Positions 1-8,246 of a DNA stretch of 34,633 nt are shown piece after piece. The translations under genes were made by a program, and so were the position numbers. The notes beneath the pieces were generated by a model. The model saw nothing but the letters and a program-made list of their open reading frames with translations. It ran no database searches and was not told the DNA's origin. Every line of letters starts with the position of its first letter. Position 1 is the stretch's first letter. The stretch comes from Oscillospiraceae bacterium (GTDB taxonomy: Bacteria; Bacillota; Clostridia; UBA1381; UBA9506), in the NCBI GenBank assembly GCA_015068865.1, contig SVJT01000004.1, forward strand, positions 1-34,633, given 5' to 3'.

Positions 1-2
1 AA

Positions 3-248
3 AACGGCTACAAAGACAGCTATGTATACGGTCCCTGCCACGGAACCGGTATGATCGAGGTTGAGCCCCCATGGATGGAAACCGACTCCAACTACAAGCT
101 GGAAGAAAATATGACCTTCCAGGTTGACACCTTTATTATGGGTAAAGGCTTCGGTTGCCGTTGGGAAATCGGTGCTGCTATCACAAAAGATGGCTGCAAG
201 AAGATGACCGACTACTTAAAGAAGGGCATCATCGAGCTGGAATTCTAA
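3..248 (+). CDS. M24 family metallopeptidase / creatinase-fold protein, C-terminal part (5' end outside window)
   Basis: Frame open from base 3 (NGYKDSYVYGPCHGTGMIEVEPPWME...GFGCRWEIGAAITKDGCKKMTDYL); GHGxG...E and late E-G-x-x-x-T motifs typical of the M24 pita-bread fold; stop at 246-248. Confidence 0.75.
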   Translation, partial: NGYKDSYVYGPCHGTGMIEVEPPWMETDSNYKLEENMTFQVDTFIMGKGFGCRWEIGAAITKDGCKKMTDYLKKGIIELEF

Positions 249-264
249 TTGAAAATGTACTTAC

Positions 265-309
265 AATCGTCAGGGCTATGGCAGGCTTTCGCCTGCCTGC
301 CTGACGATT
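265..309 (+). other. Two-tier intergenic stem-loop: AATCGTCAGG ... GGCAGGC tttc GCCTGCC ... CCTGACGATT
   Basis: Perfect 10-bp outer arms (265-274/300-309) and perfect 7-bp inner arms (280-286/291-297); no T-run follows. Confidence 0.8.
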
Positions 310-349
310 TCTGCAATTTATGTTAATTTTATGTAAGGAGACATACACT

Positions 350-1084
350 ATGGAACTGAATATGAGCTTTCCTAAAGAAGTAAAATATGTACAAGAAAAC
401 CGTATTCCTGTTGTACTGTGCGGCGGTACAGTTGAATATCATGGTCCTCACTGCTCCTACGGTTGTGATACCTTAGTAGCAGAAGGCTTAATTAAAAAAC
501 TGGCTGAAAAGAAGGAAATTATGATTGCGCCCACCATCTACTACAGTCCTTCAAGCTATGCTGTTGCCGATGAAACCAGCGGCACCGTTCATATTGAAGA
601 AGATGTGTTCGAAGCATATCTGTTTCAGATTTTCACTAGTATGCTATACGCTGGTCACCGCAACGTATATGTGGTGATTCACCACCAGTTTGAACAGGAA
701 AATCTGAAACCCATGACTCTTTCCTATATGAAAGCATCACAACGTGCTATCATGAGATATTTAGAAAATACGCAAGGCAAAGGCTGGTGGGGCAGTGAAA
801 ACTATGCTTCCTACTATGACAATTTAGACGGCAGCGATGACCCCTTCTCCTGGATTAAGGTTATCCCCACTATGAGCACCGAAGTACAGAACGCCACCGG
901 CTACGACCATGCCGGCAAATATGAGTGCTCTATCCTAATGTCTTTATACCCCGATGCTGTTAAATTAGAGCGTTTAGGCGATATTAAGCATTGGTTTACC
1001 GAAAGCGCAGCCGAAGCATCCAAAGAAATTGGCGATGAAATGGTTGCTAAATCTTTAGAATACTTAGAAAAGAAAATTGTTTAA
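350..1084 (+). CDS. Creatininase family protein
   Basis: VEYHGPHCSYGCDT (E-x-H-G ... D ligand motif), IHHQFEQEN, and DHAGKYECSILMSLYPD resembling the creatininase EHGGVFETS region; AAGGAG upstream of ATG at 350. Confidence 0.8.
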   Translation: MELNMSFPKEVKYVQENRIPVVLCGGTVEYHGPHCSYGCDTLVAEGLIKKLAEKKEIMIAPTIYYSPSSYAVADETSGTVHIEEDVFEAYLFQIFTSMLYAGHRNVYVVIHHQFEQENLKPMTLSYMKASQRAIMRYLENTQGKGWWGSENYASYYDNLDGSDDPFSWIKVIPTMSTEVQNATGYDHAGKYECSILMSLYPDAVKLERLGDIKHWFTESAAEASKEIGDEMVAKSLEYLEKKIV

Positions 1085-1114
1085 TAGGAGACTGTCTCAA
1101 AATGTACAGACCGC

Positions 1115-1138
1115 ATGAAGCAAACGGTTGTGCTTCAT
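1115..1138. other. Intergenic hairpin ATGAAGCA-aacggttg-TGCTTCAT
   Basis: Perfect 8-bp inverted repeat. Confidence 0.6.
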
Positions 1139-1230
1139 CCTATGAACAAACTTCACCATCGCAGTATCCGTACACAGCTTTGGTTCAGTTTGTCCATTCT
1201 GCATCATTTTGATTTCGGTCTACGGAATAC

Positions 1231-1253
1231 GGGGCTGTTTCAATCACAGCCCC
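1231..1253. other. Intergenic hairpin GGGGCTGT-ttcaatc-ACAGCCCC just upstream of RBS
   Basis: Perfect 8-bp GC-rich inverted repeat; followed by AAAGGAGG RBS at about 1263-1270. Confidence 0.65.
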
Positions 1254-1277
1254 TACTTATTTAAAGGAGGTCATATT

Positions 1278-2330
1278 ATGAAACTCAACTTACAAAAAAG
1301 CTTCTTTACCGACACCAAACAGGAACTGGTTACCCACGGTCAGTTTACCGTCACCGCTTTTCGCTATGCCTCCGGTGTGGAAGCGCTGGAAGTTCAGAAC
1401 GAAAAATGTTCCTTTATTTTTACACCCTTTAAAGGTCAACAAATCTGGCATTTTATCGTAGATGGCAAAGAAATCTCTATGGATACCCCCGTCAAAGAGC
1501 CCCAGAACACCATGACATATCTGAAAAACTACGGCGGCTTTTTATATCACTGCGGCGTGATTTCCTTTGGTGCTCCCGATGCTGAGCATCCTCACCACGG
1601 CGAAATCCCCAACGAAGAATATAGCAGCGCTTATATCTGCTGTGACGAAGATGAAAATGGAAAATACATCTGCTTAGGCGGCGATTTGTTCCATAACACC
1701 GCCTTTGTCAGAAAATATAAATTCTCTCCCGAGCTCAAGCTGTATGAAAACAGCTCTGTGTTTAAAATTACCGTGCGCTTAGAAAATCAGCGCAGCTATC
1801 CTATGGAATATATGTACTTGTGCCACATCAACTTCCGCCCCATGGATGGTGCCAAGTTAATTTACAGCGCCAAACGTGATGCTGAGCATATTAAGCTCTA
1901 CCGTGCTGTTGGCGACAAAGCTTTGGATGATTATATGGATGCTTTGGAAAAAGATTTCTCCTTAATGGATGAAGTGGGTGCTCCCGGCCAGTGCTACGAC
2001 CCTGAAATCTGCTTCGGTATCAAATATGAAGCAGATGAAACCGGCAGAGCATACACCATGCAGTATACCGATGAGGGTGCCTGCTATGTATCTCACCCCA
2101 CCGATGTTCTTTCTAACGGTGTCCGCTGGATTTCACGCACAAATAACGAACAGGCAATGGGTATGGTACTCCCTGCTACTGCTGAACACATCGGCTATGA
2201 AAACGCCAAAAACAACGATCAGCTGAAGGTGCTGGGTGCAAACGAAACCTTAGAATTCTATATGGAAGCCGGCTTTATCGAAGCAGAAAAAGCCAAAACC
2301 GTAAAAGAAAAAATTGAAAAAATGCTGTAA
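1278..2330 (+). CDS. DUF4432 / aldose 1-epimerase-like protein
   Basis: 351 aa from ATG 1278 with AAAGGAGG RBS; LYHCGVISFGAPDAEHPHHGEIPNEEY and MYLCHINFRPMDGA resemble DUF4432/galactose-mutarotase-like proteins. Confidence 0.65.
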   Translation: MKLNLQKSFFTDTKQELVTHGQFTVTAFRYASGVEALEVQNEKCSFIFTPFKGQQIWHFIVDGKEISMDTPVKEPQNTMTYLKNYGGFLYHCGVISFGAPDAEHPHHGEIPNEEYSSAYICCDEDENGKYICLGGDLFHNTAFVRKYKFSPELKLYENSSVFKITVRLENQRSYPMEYMYLCHINFRPMDGAKLIYSAKRDAEHIKLYRAVGDKALDDYMDALEKDFSLMDEVGAPGQCYDPEICFGIKYEADETGRAYTMQYTDEGACYVSHPTDVLSNGVRWISRTNNEQAMGMVLPATAEHIGYENAKNNDQLKVLGANETLEFYMEAGFIEAEKAKTVKEKIEKML

Positions 2331-2380
2331 TTGTGATACAATAGTGGAAAACAGAACCAAACAGAAAGGAAAATACGATT

Positions 2381-3544
2381 ATGTCTTTGGAAAAAATGAA
2401 TTTTAAAGCAGAATTTGATACTGATAAAGCCGTTGCTTTATCCCTCGCCATCCGTATGCTGACAAAACCCGTTGTCACCTTCATCCCCGGCAAGGACATT
2501 GCAAACGAATCAGCTCTTTCCTCCGCTCTCTTCATTGAAGCAAAAGAGGACTTAGAAGAACAGTTTGCTGTTTTGGAAAATGCACTGAAAGGTGCTGCGC
2601 CTGAACTGATTGCTGTAGAAGGCTTAGGTGTGTATGCTATCGGCAACACAAAAGCAGAAGCCGATAACAAAAAAGCAGCTTTAACAAACGGCAAAACAGT
2701 TGACGCCCCTGCTCCCTGCGGCCGTGTAGCTGAAAAAATCATCATCGTAACCGGTAGTGCTCAGGGCTTTGGTCTGGGTATTGCCGAAGAACTGATGAAA
2801 GACGGTGCAAACGTTGTCATCGCTGACTTAAACGTAGAACTGGCAAAGAAAAATGCCGATGAACTCTCAGCAAAATACGGTGCCGGCAAAGCCTTTGCCG
2901 TTTCCGTTAACGTTTCCGATGCCGATTCTGTCAAAGCAATGATTGACCAGACCGTATTAACCTTCGGTGGTCTGGATGCCTTCATCAGCAATGCAGGTAT
3001 CGTTCGTGCCGGAAGCTTGGATGAAATGACCTTGGAAAACTTTGACTTAGTCACCAAGGTAAACTACAATGCTTATTTCATCTGCGCTAAATATGCTTCT
3101 AAGGTGATGAAAATTCAGAACCGTTTCAACCCCGAATATTTTATGGATATTATCCAGATTAACTCAAAATCCGGCTTAACCGGCAGCAACAAAAACTTTG
3201 CTTATGCCGGCAGTAAGTTCGGTGGTATTGGTTTAACCCAGAGTTTTGCTTTAGAACTGGTTCCCTTTAACATTAAGGTGAACTCCGTTTGTCCCGGTAA
3301 CTTCTTGGATGGTCCCCTGTGGTGCGACCCTGAAAAAGGTCTGTTTAAACAGTACTTAGATGCCGGCAAGGTTCCCGGTGCCAAAACCGTTGCTGATGTG
3401 AAGAAGTTCTACGAAGCCAAGGTGCCCATGAACCGAGGTTGCCGTCCGGAAGACGTTATGAAAGCTATTTACTACTGCATGGAACAGATGTATGAAACCG
3501 GTCAGGCTATTCCTGTTACCGGCGGTCAGAATATGCTGAAATAA
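2381..3544 (+). CDS. SDR family NAD(P)-dependent oxidoreductase with short N-terminal class II aldolase-like remnant
   Basis: Cofactor motif VTGSAQGFGLG, NAG motif (ISNAGIV), catalytic YAGSK; SrlD/sorbitol-6-P dehydrogenase-like C-terminal region; about 115 aa N-terminal extension with GLGVYAIGNTKAEA. Confidence 0.85.
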   Translation: MSLEKMNFKAEFDTDKAVALSLAIRMLTKPVVTFIPGKDIANESALSSALFIEAKEDLEEQFAVLENALKGAAPELIAVEGLGVYAIGNTKAEADNKKAALTNGKTVDAPAPCGRVAEKIIIVTGSAQGFGLGIAEELMKDGANVVIADLNVELAKKNADELSAKYGAGKAFAVSVNVSDADSVKAMIDQTVLTFGGLDAFISNAGIVRAGSLDEMTLENFDLVTKVNYNAYFICAKYASKVMKIQNRFNPEYFMDIIQINSKSGLTGSNKNFAYAGSKFGGIGLTQSFALELVPFNIKVNSVCPGNFLDGPLWCDPEKGLFKQYLDAGKVPGAKTVADVKKFYEAKVPMNRGCRPEDVMKAIYYCMEQMYETGQAIPVTGGQNMLK

Positions 3545-3557
3545 GGAGAAACAACCC

Positions 3558-4679
3558 ATGGAAAGATTAAACCATAGCGATGTAACCGTTCGTTTAGCCG
3601 CTTTAGAGGAATTAGTGAAAGACCTGCCGAAGCAGGAACCCTCCGGCAATGTGAATAACCACATTCACACCTTTTATTCCTTTTCTCCCTATTCCCCCAC
3701 CAAAGCGGTTTATATGGCAAAAAAAGCAGGGCTTGACACTGCAGGCATTATGGACCACGATTCTGTGTCCGGCTGCCGTGAATTTATCCGTGCCGGTGAA
3801 ATTGCCGACCTGCCTACCACAGTTGGTTGCGAATGCCGTGTCAGCTTTGACGGTACCCGTCTTGCCGGCAAGCGGATTAACAACCCCGACCAATGCGGCG
3901 TGGCATATGTAACCATTCACTCCATTCCTCACAAGAACATTGAGCGTGTGGCTGCGTTCTTTGCGCCTTATAACGAAAAGCGCAACCAGCGTAACCGGAA
4001 GATGGTAGATAAAATCAACACCTTAACCGATGTGACCATCGACTTTGATACTGATGTTCTCCCCCTCTCCAAACACAAAGAGGGCGGCAGTGTCACCGAG
4101 CGTCATATTCTCTTTGCTCTGGCGGGTAAACTCCTTGAAGCGCATCCGGATATCGTTGCCTACTTAGAAAGCATCAACATCCCCGTGTCCGACAAGGTGA
4201 GAGCAATGCTTACTGACCCTGCAAATGATGTGAAACAGTATGACCTCTTAGGCGTTTTAAAAGGTCATTTTGTGAAAGACTTTTACATTGATGCCACCGA
4301 TGAATGTCCCCACGTTTCTGAGTATATCAAATTAGCTGACGAGGTGGGCGGCATTTCTGCTTATGCTTATTTGGGCGATGTGGGCGACAGTGTCACCGGT
4401 GATAAGAGGGCACAAAAATTTGAAGATGACTACCTGCCCCTTTTGTTTGAAGAAATTTCTTCCTTAGGCTTTAAGGCCGTTACCTATATGCCCACCCGCA
4501 ACACCATGGATCAGCTGATGCGCGTGAGAGACCTTTGTGCACAATATAACCTGATGGAAATCTGCGGTGAGGATATTAACTCCCCCCGCCAGTCCTTCAT
4601 TTGCGAAGCACTGAAAAATCCCACCTTTGCTAATTTAGTACAAGCAGCTTGGGACTTAATCAAGCACGAAAGAATGTAA
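3558..4679 (+). CDS. PHP domain-containing protein (putative metal-dependent phosphoesterase)
   Basis: NNHIHTFYSFSP ... GIMDHDSVSG: PHP HxH and DHD motifs; RBS AAGGAG upstream. Confidence 0.8.
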   Translation: MERLNHSDVTVRLAALEELVKDLPKQEPSGNVNNHIHTFYSFSPYSPTKAVYMAKKAGLDTAGIMDHDSVSGCREFIRAGEIADLPTTVGCECRVSFDGTRLAGKRINNPDQCGVAYVTIHSIPHKNIERVAAFFAPYNEKRNQRNRKMVDKINTLTDVTIDFDTDVLPLSKHKEGGSVTERHILFALAGKLLEAHPDIVAYLESINIPVSDKVRAMLTDPANDVKQYDLLGVLKGHFVKDFYIDATDECPHVSEYIKLADEVGGISAYAYLGDVGDSVTGDKRAQKFEDDYLPLLFEEISSLGFKAVTYMPTRNTMDQLMRVRDLCAQYNLMEICGEDINSPRQSFICEALKNPTFANLVQAAWDLIKHERM

Positions 4680-4741
4680 CATAGGCTGTAGCAAAAGGCA
4701 CAGAACGCACAAAGAATACATAACTAAAATTCAAATTGTAT

Positions 4742-4778
4742 GTAGGCATTCACTTTTATTGTAAATGCCTACTTTTGT
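4742..4778 (+). terminator. Rho-independent terminator of the + strand operon
   Basis: GTAGGCATT (4742-4750) / AATGCCTAC (4764-4772) followed by TTTTGTGT. Confidence 0.65.
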
Positions 4779-4784
4779 GTAACG

Positions 4785-4819
4785 AAAAGACTGTAGAAAA
4801 ATATTCTTCTACAGTCTTT
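4785..4819 (-). terminator. Rho-independent terminator of the BlaI/M56-LCP/SLH unit
   Basis: AAAGACTGTAGAA (4786-4798) / TTCTACAGTCTTT (4807-4819); on - strand followed by TTTTCG. Confidence 0.7.
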
Positions 4820-4823
4820 AAAT

Positions 4824-5459
4824 TTATCTTCCTATATTCATCCTCAATGTTCTTAACGGCAATCCATTTTTTCCATTGTTAATTACATAAATACCTTCCT
4901 CTTCCATCACCATCAAAGGCACATCCAAAGCCTGATAAATCATCACCGCCACATCGTGTCTCACCGCCGGCACATTTACCGCAAACTGCATTCCGTTTGT
5001 AATGCCCAAAACACCGGCTTGTGCCGTATAGCCGGCCGGATAACCTCCTCTCGCCATCGCCAACTCACTATATCCCAACAATGCCACAATCATTTTCACA
5101 ATTTCTTCGTTGGTAATTTCATTTTCAGGATTAAACTGTCCGTTTTCATCTCCATTCACAATGCCTGCTTCTTTTAATGCACAAACATAAGGAAACGCCC
5201 AATGAACAGCACTCACATCAGCAAACCCATCTGCCTCTGAAAACTCTGTTTGCGGTGTAATATTGCCTGCCACACATATCATTTTTGCTGCTTCTGCCCT
5301 TGTAATCGTGCGTTCTAAGTGCAATTTTCCAGTTTCATCACCAACCATAATACCCAAATCATATAACGTTTCCTTTTGTATGTCCTCTAACGCGAAAGTC
5401 CCTGCCATAGTCACCCACAGCATACTAAATACTAATAATAAAGCCATTATTTTTTTCAT
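4824..5459 (-). CDS. Secreted SLH-domain-only protein (signal peptide + about three SLH repeats)
   Basis: N-terminal MKKIMALLLVFSMLWVTMAGTFAL signal; repeats YDLGIMVGDETGKLHLERTITRAEAAKMI, FADVSAVHWAFPYVCALKEAGIVNGDENGQFNPENEITNEEIVKMI, AGVLGITNG...VRHDVAVMI; AAGGAG 8 nt before ATG at 5459. Confidence 0.85.
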   Translation of the reverse strand: MKKIMALLLVFSMLWVTMAGTFALEDIQKETLYDLGIMVGDETGKLHLERTITRAEAAKMICVAGNITPQTEFSEADGFADVSAVHWAFPYVCALKEAGIVNGDENGQFNPENEITNEEIVKMIVALLGYSELAMARGGYPAGYTAQAGVLGITNGMQFAVNVPAVRHDVAVMIYQALDVPLMVMEEEGIYVINNGKNGLPLRTLRMNIGR

Positions 5460-5471
5460 TATCTTCACTCC

Positions 5472-7808
5472 TTAATAAATTAAATATTGTCCGTCAATTT
5501 GCCAGGTTCCCTGTGTTTTTCCCTGAATATTGATGTCATAGGTTTTATTCCGGTCAAAACCTAAAAAGGAATAGGCATTTTGGTTATTGGCAAGCACAAG
5601 GTACGAACCAACATTTTCTTTTGTTGCCGAATCAAAGAAAGAAATCTCCACCAAATTATCGCTATTCACTGTAAAGTATACGGATATATTTCCATTTTCA
5701 TCACAGCTAATTTTTGAATTTTCATAATGTAAATCGTTCTCATAACTATAGTCATTAACAATATAACTCTCGCTTAGCTTCGTAACATGCTGTTCTCCCT
5801 CCACAGAACCCTTCCGCTTCAGTAGTTCCTGCATTGTTTCTATATTGGCATTTTCTAAAATTAAATGCTGAAATCCTCCGTAAGGCATCTCAGATTGTTC
5901 ATTAGACTTGATGGGAGTGATAATTTCTTCTTCCGTAACGGGATGTACTCTCTTTTGTGTTTTTATTACGCTTTGCGGCGGTGTCATCCCCTTTACATTG
6001 TTTTCAGCCGGTTTTTTTTCTGTTAATTGGTTCTCATTTGTTTTGCATTGAAAAAACTGCAATACTTCTTTTGCTGCTTCCATATCAATTTGATACTCAA
6101 ACAGTCCCTCTTCTGTCACAACATTCTGCCCGGGTATCTCCTTAAAGGTCATATGATTTATATCAATTTTTCGCAGGTTTTCTATATCAGATACTAAATC
6201 ATCCAGCTGATAATTCGTCGCAATTCCATCCGTCAGAAATTCATATAGCTGTTCCGCATTTTTTAGCTTATTTTCTGCAATAACTTGTGCAAAAAATTCT
6301 TTCATAACAGAAAACCACATATTTCTTCGGCCTGACTCACCGTTACTTCCGCCCCGATACCGTAACAGATTCATGACCTGCTTACCGTTTAACCGTTGCT
6401 TTCCTTTTAATAATTCAATATGTAAGTCCTTATATGGGTCATCATAAACCATATCATAGGGAATATCAAACTCCAGTCCGCCAACGCTGTCAATCAGCAT
6501 TTCTACTGCCTGCATCTTGACTTTTGCGTAGTAATGAACGGGTATTCCAAGACTGCGTACTGCATCTACAGCCAAACTGTCACCATTTTCTTTTACTAAA
6601 AGTTCCGACATTCTGCCACTATGTTCTTGGCTTACAAAGTTCACATTTCTGGGAATGGAGAGTACGTTTACTTTCTCGTCGTCAGAACGAACGACCAAAA
6701 TAGCATCGGCACGACCGTTTTCATCAACACCAAGCAGCAAAATATTAAATTCTTCTCCCTGCCTTGCATCCGCCCCTACTGAAATACTATTTTCTGTTGA
6801 AACACGAACTTTTCCGTTAAGCATACCGCTGATAAAAAAGGCGCTGATTACAAAAACAATTCCTAATCCAATAGCACAAAACAGCTTTTTTCTACTAAAA
6901 TTCGCTTTGTTCTTCATATTTTGAAAACGCCTTGCCAAAGTCTTTTTATCCCCTGACATTCCTGTTGTAAAAGAAATTTCTCTTGTCTTTTCGGCAGTTA
7001 ATAAGGCTAAAATTGTCTCCATATACCCCTTTGTTTCAGCTCGACTCATATTTTTTACTACCGCCATATCGCAAGAGCTTTCACAATCCAAATGAACCTT
7101 TTTTGCTACAACATAAACAATGGGATTGAACCAATGAACACATTTAACAAAACTCAAAAACCATTTATACAAAATGTCTTGCCGTTTAAGATGGGTACAT
7201 TCATGAGCTAAAACATAGTGCAGCTGTTCTTCCGTCAACTTTTTTTCCGGAAGTAAAATCACCGGCTTATAAATACCAACCATTAACGGCGACGTAATGA
7301 AATTGCACAAACGCACCGCAACATTTCGCTTTGTATATTCTCCCATAGCAGGACAATCCACCAATTTAGAATGTAACTGAATCCGTATCTTAAAAACCAT
7401 ATAGCCAATCACTTTAAAAAACAGTAATATTACGATTCCTATGAACCATATATAAGCAAATAGTTTATAATCAACTGCAGGCATCATATATTCTTCTTTG
7501 GGTGCAGCCGGAGCCTCCGTTACTTCCTGAATCGTTTTCTCTCCTTCAGGAACCGGCAGTGTGTTTTGAATTCCTTCCGTTTCCGACACCGTCACTCTTT
7601 CTGTTACAGGAATCGTCTTTTCTATATTTGCAGCCGGCAGTTCAAAGGCAATCGGCAAAACCATAACCGCTAACACTGCCAGCCACATATAATAATGCCA
7701 TCCCGGAGAAAAAATTTTTTTCGTAATGGGTCGCAACAGTAATAAAATAACTGCCAGTACTGTCCCAACACAAGATGTTACAAGAAAGCTTTTAAAAATT
7801 TCAGCCAT
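5472..7808 (-). CDS. M56 (BlaR1-type) membrane metallopeptidase fused to extracellular LytR-CpsA-Psr (LCP) domain
   Basis: Four hydrophobic segments (about aa 8-28, 38-57, 117-138, 308-331); zinc motif HECTH at aa 202-206; LCP motifs NILLLGVDENGRADAILVV, VLSIPRN, MLIDSVGGLEFDIPYDM, LLKGKQRLNGKQVMNLLRYR, SGRRNMW; start 4 nt after BlaI stop. Confidence 0.9.
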   Translation of the reverse strand: MAEIFKSFLVTSCVGTVLAVILLLLRPITKKIFSPGWHYYMWLAVLAVMVLPIAFELPAANIEKTIPVTERVTVSETEGIQNTLPVPEGEKTIQEVTEAPAAPKEEYMMPAVDYKLFAYIWFIGIVILLFFKVIGYMVFKIRIQLHSKLVDCPAMGEYTKRNVAVRLCNFITSPLMVGIYKPVILLPEKKLTEEQLHYVLAHECTHLKRQDILYKWFLSFVKCVHWFNPIVYVVAKKVHLDCESSCDMAVVKNMSRAETKGYMETILALLTAEKTREISFTTGMSGDKKTLARRFQNMKNKANFSRKKLFCAIGLGIVFVISAFFISGMLNGKVRVSTENSISVGADARQGEEFNILLLGVDENGRADAILVVRSDDEKVNVLSIPRNVNFVSQEHSGRMSELLVKENGDSLAVDAVRSLGIPVHYYAKVKMQAVEMLIDSVGGLEFDIPYDMVYDDPYKDLHIELLKGKQRLNGKQVMNLLRYRGGSNGESGRRNMWFSVMKEFFAQVIAENKLKNAEQLYEFLTDGIATNYQLDDLVSDIENLRKIDINHMTFKEIPGQNVVTEEGLFEYQIDMEAAKEVLQFFQCKTNENQLTEKKPAENNVKGMTPPQSVIKTQKRVHPVTEEEIITPIKSNEQSEMPYGGFQHLILENANIETMQELLKRKGSVEGEQHVTKLSESYIVNDYSYENDLHYENSKISCDENGNISVYFTVNSDNLVEISFFDSATKENVGSYLVLANNQNAYSFLGFDRNKTYDINIQGKTQGTWQIDGQYLIY

Positions 7809-7811
7809 ACA

Positions 7812-8183
7812 CTATTCCTCCATTTCGTCAAGCATGGCTCTGAGTTCCTGTATATCTTTATCTGTAAATGTCTGTTCTTCAAAAAAAGCTGCTGTAAATT
7901 CCCGAACCGAACCATTATATAAGCTTTGAATCAAATTCTTTGTTTGCGATTGACGATATTCTTTTTCCGTAATCATCGATGTGTAATAATATAATTTTCC
8001 TTGTTTTTCCGCCTTCAGTGCTCCTTTTTCCACCAACCTGGTAAGAAACGTGGCAATGGTCGTTTTCTTCCATCCCTTCGACTCCACTGCTCTGCCTATT
8101 TCTAAGGATGTTATCGGCTCCTTTGCCTTCCATATCACCTTCATAATTTCCAGTTCTGCCTCACCAATACTAATATGCTTCAT
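7812..8183 (-). CDS. BlaI/MecI/CopY family transcriptional repressor
   Basis: ISIGEAELEIMKVIWKAKEPITSLEI...GWKKTTIATFLTRLVEKGALKAEKQGKLYYYTSMITEKEY: BlaI winged-helix family; RBS GGAGGG. Confidence 0.92.
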   Translation of the reverse strand: MKHISIGEAELEIMKVIWKAKEPITSLEIGRAVESKGWKKTTIATFLTRLVEKGALKAEKQGKLYYYTSMITEKEYRQSQTKNLIQSLYNGSVREFTAAFFEEQTFTDKDIQELRAMLDEMEE

Positions 8184-8204
8184 TTTCTAACCCTCCAATT
8201 CATT

Positions 8205-8216
8205 CTACACGTGTAG
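8205..8216. promoter_or_regulatory. Candidate BlaI-type operator 1: CTACACGTGTAG
   Basis: Perfect 12-bp palindrome of the TACAnnTGTA-like BlaI/MecI type between promoter and BlaI start codon. Confidence 0.7.
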
Positions 8217-8220
8217 TTTA

Positions 8221-8246
8221 TTATATTCTACCATTGTAGAATATAA
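8221..8246. promoter_or_regulatory. Candidate BlaI-type operator 2: TTATATTCTAC-catt-GTAGAATATAA
   Basis: Perfect 11-bp arms with CTACnnnnGTAG core, overlapping -10 and spacer of the promoter. Confidence 0.75.

Noticed and set aside
2275-2745. 156-aa antisense ORF over the epimerase-like/SDR genes
   Set aside because: Opposite to two well-supported CDSs; low-complexity Ser/Ala/Phe-rich translation with no motif
5472-8183. Beta-lactam resistance locus (blaI-blaR1)
   Set aside because: No penicillin-binding sensor domain and no beta-lactamase or PBP2a gene; the sensor position is an LCP domain
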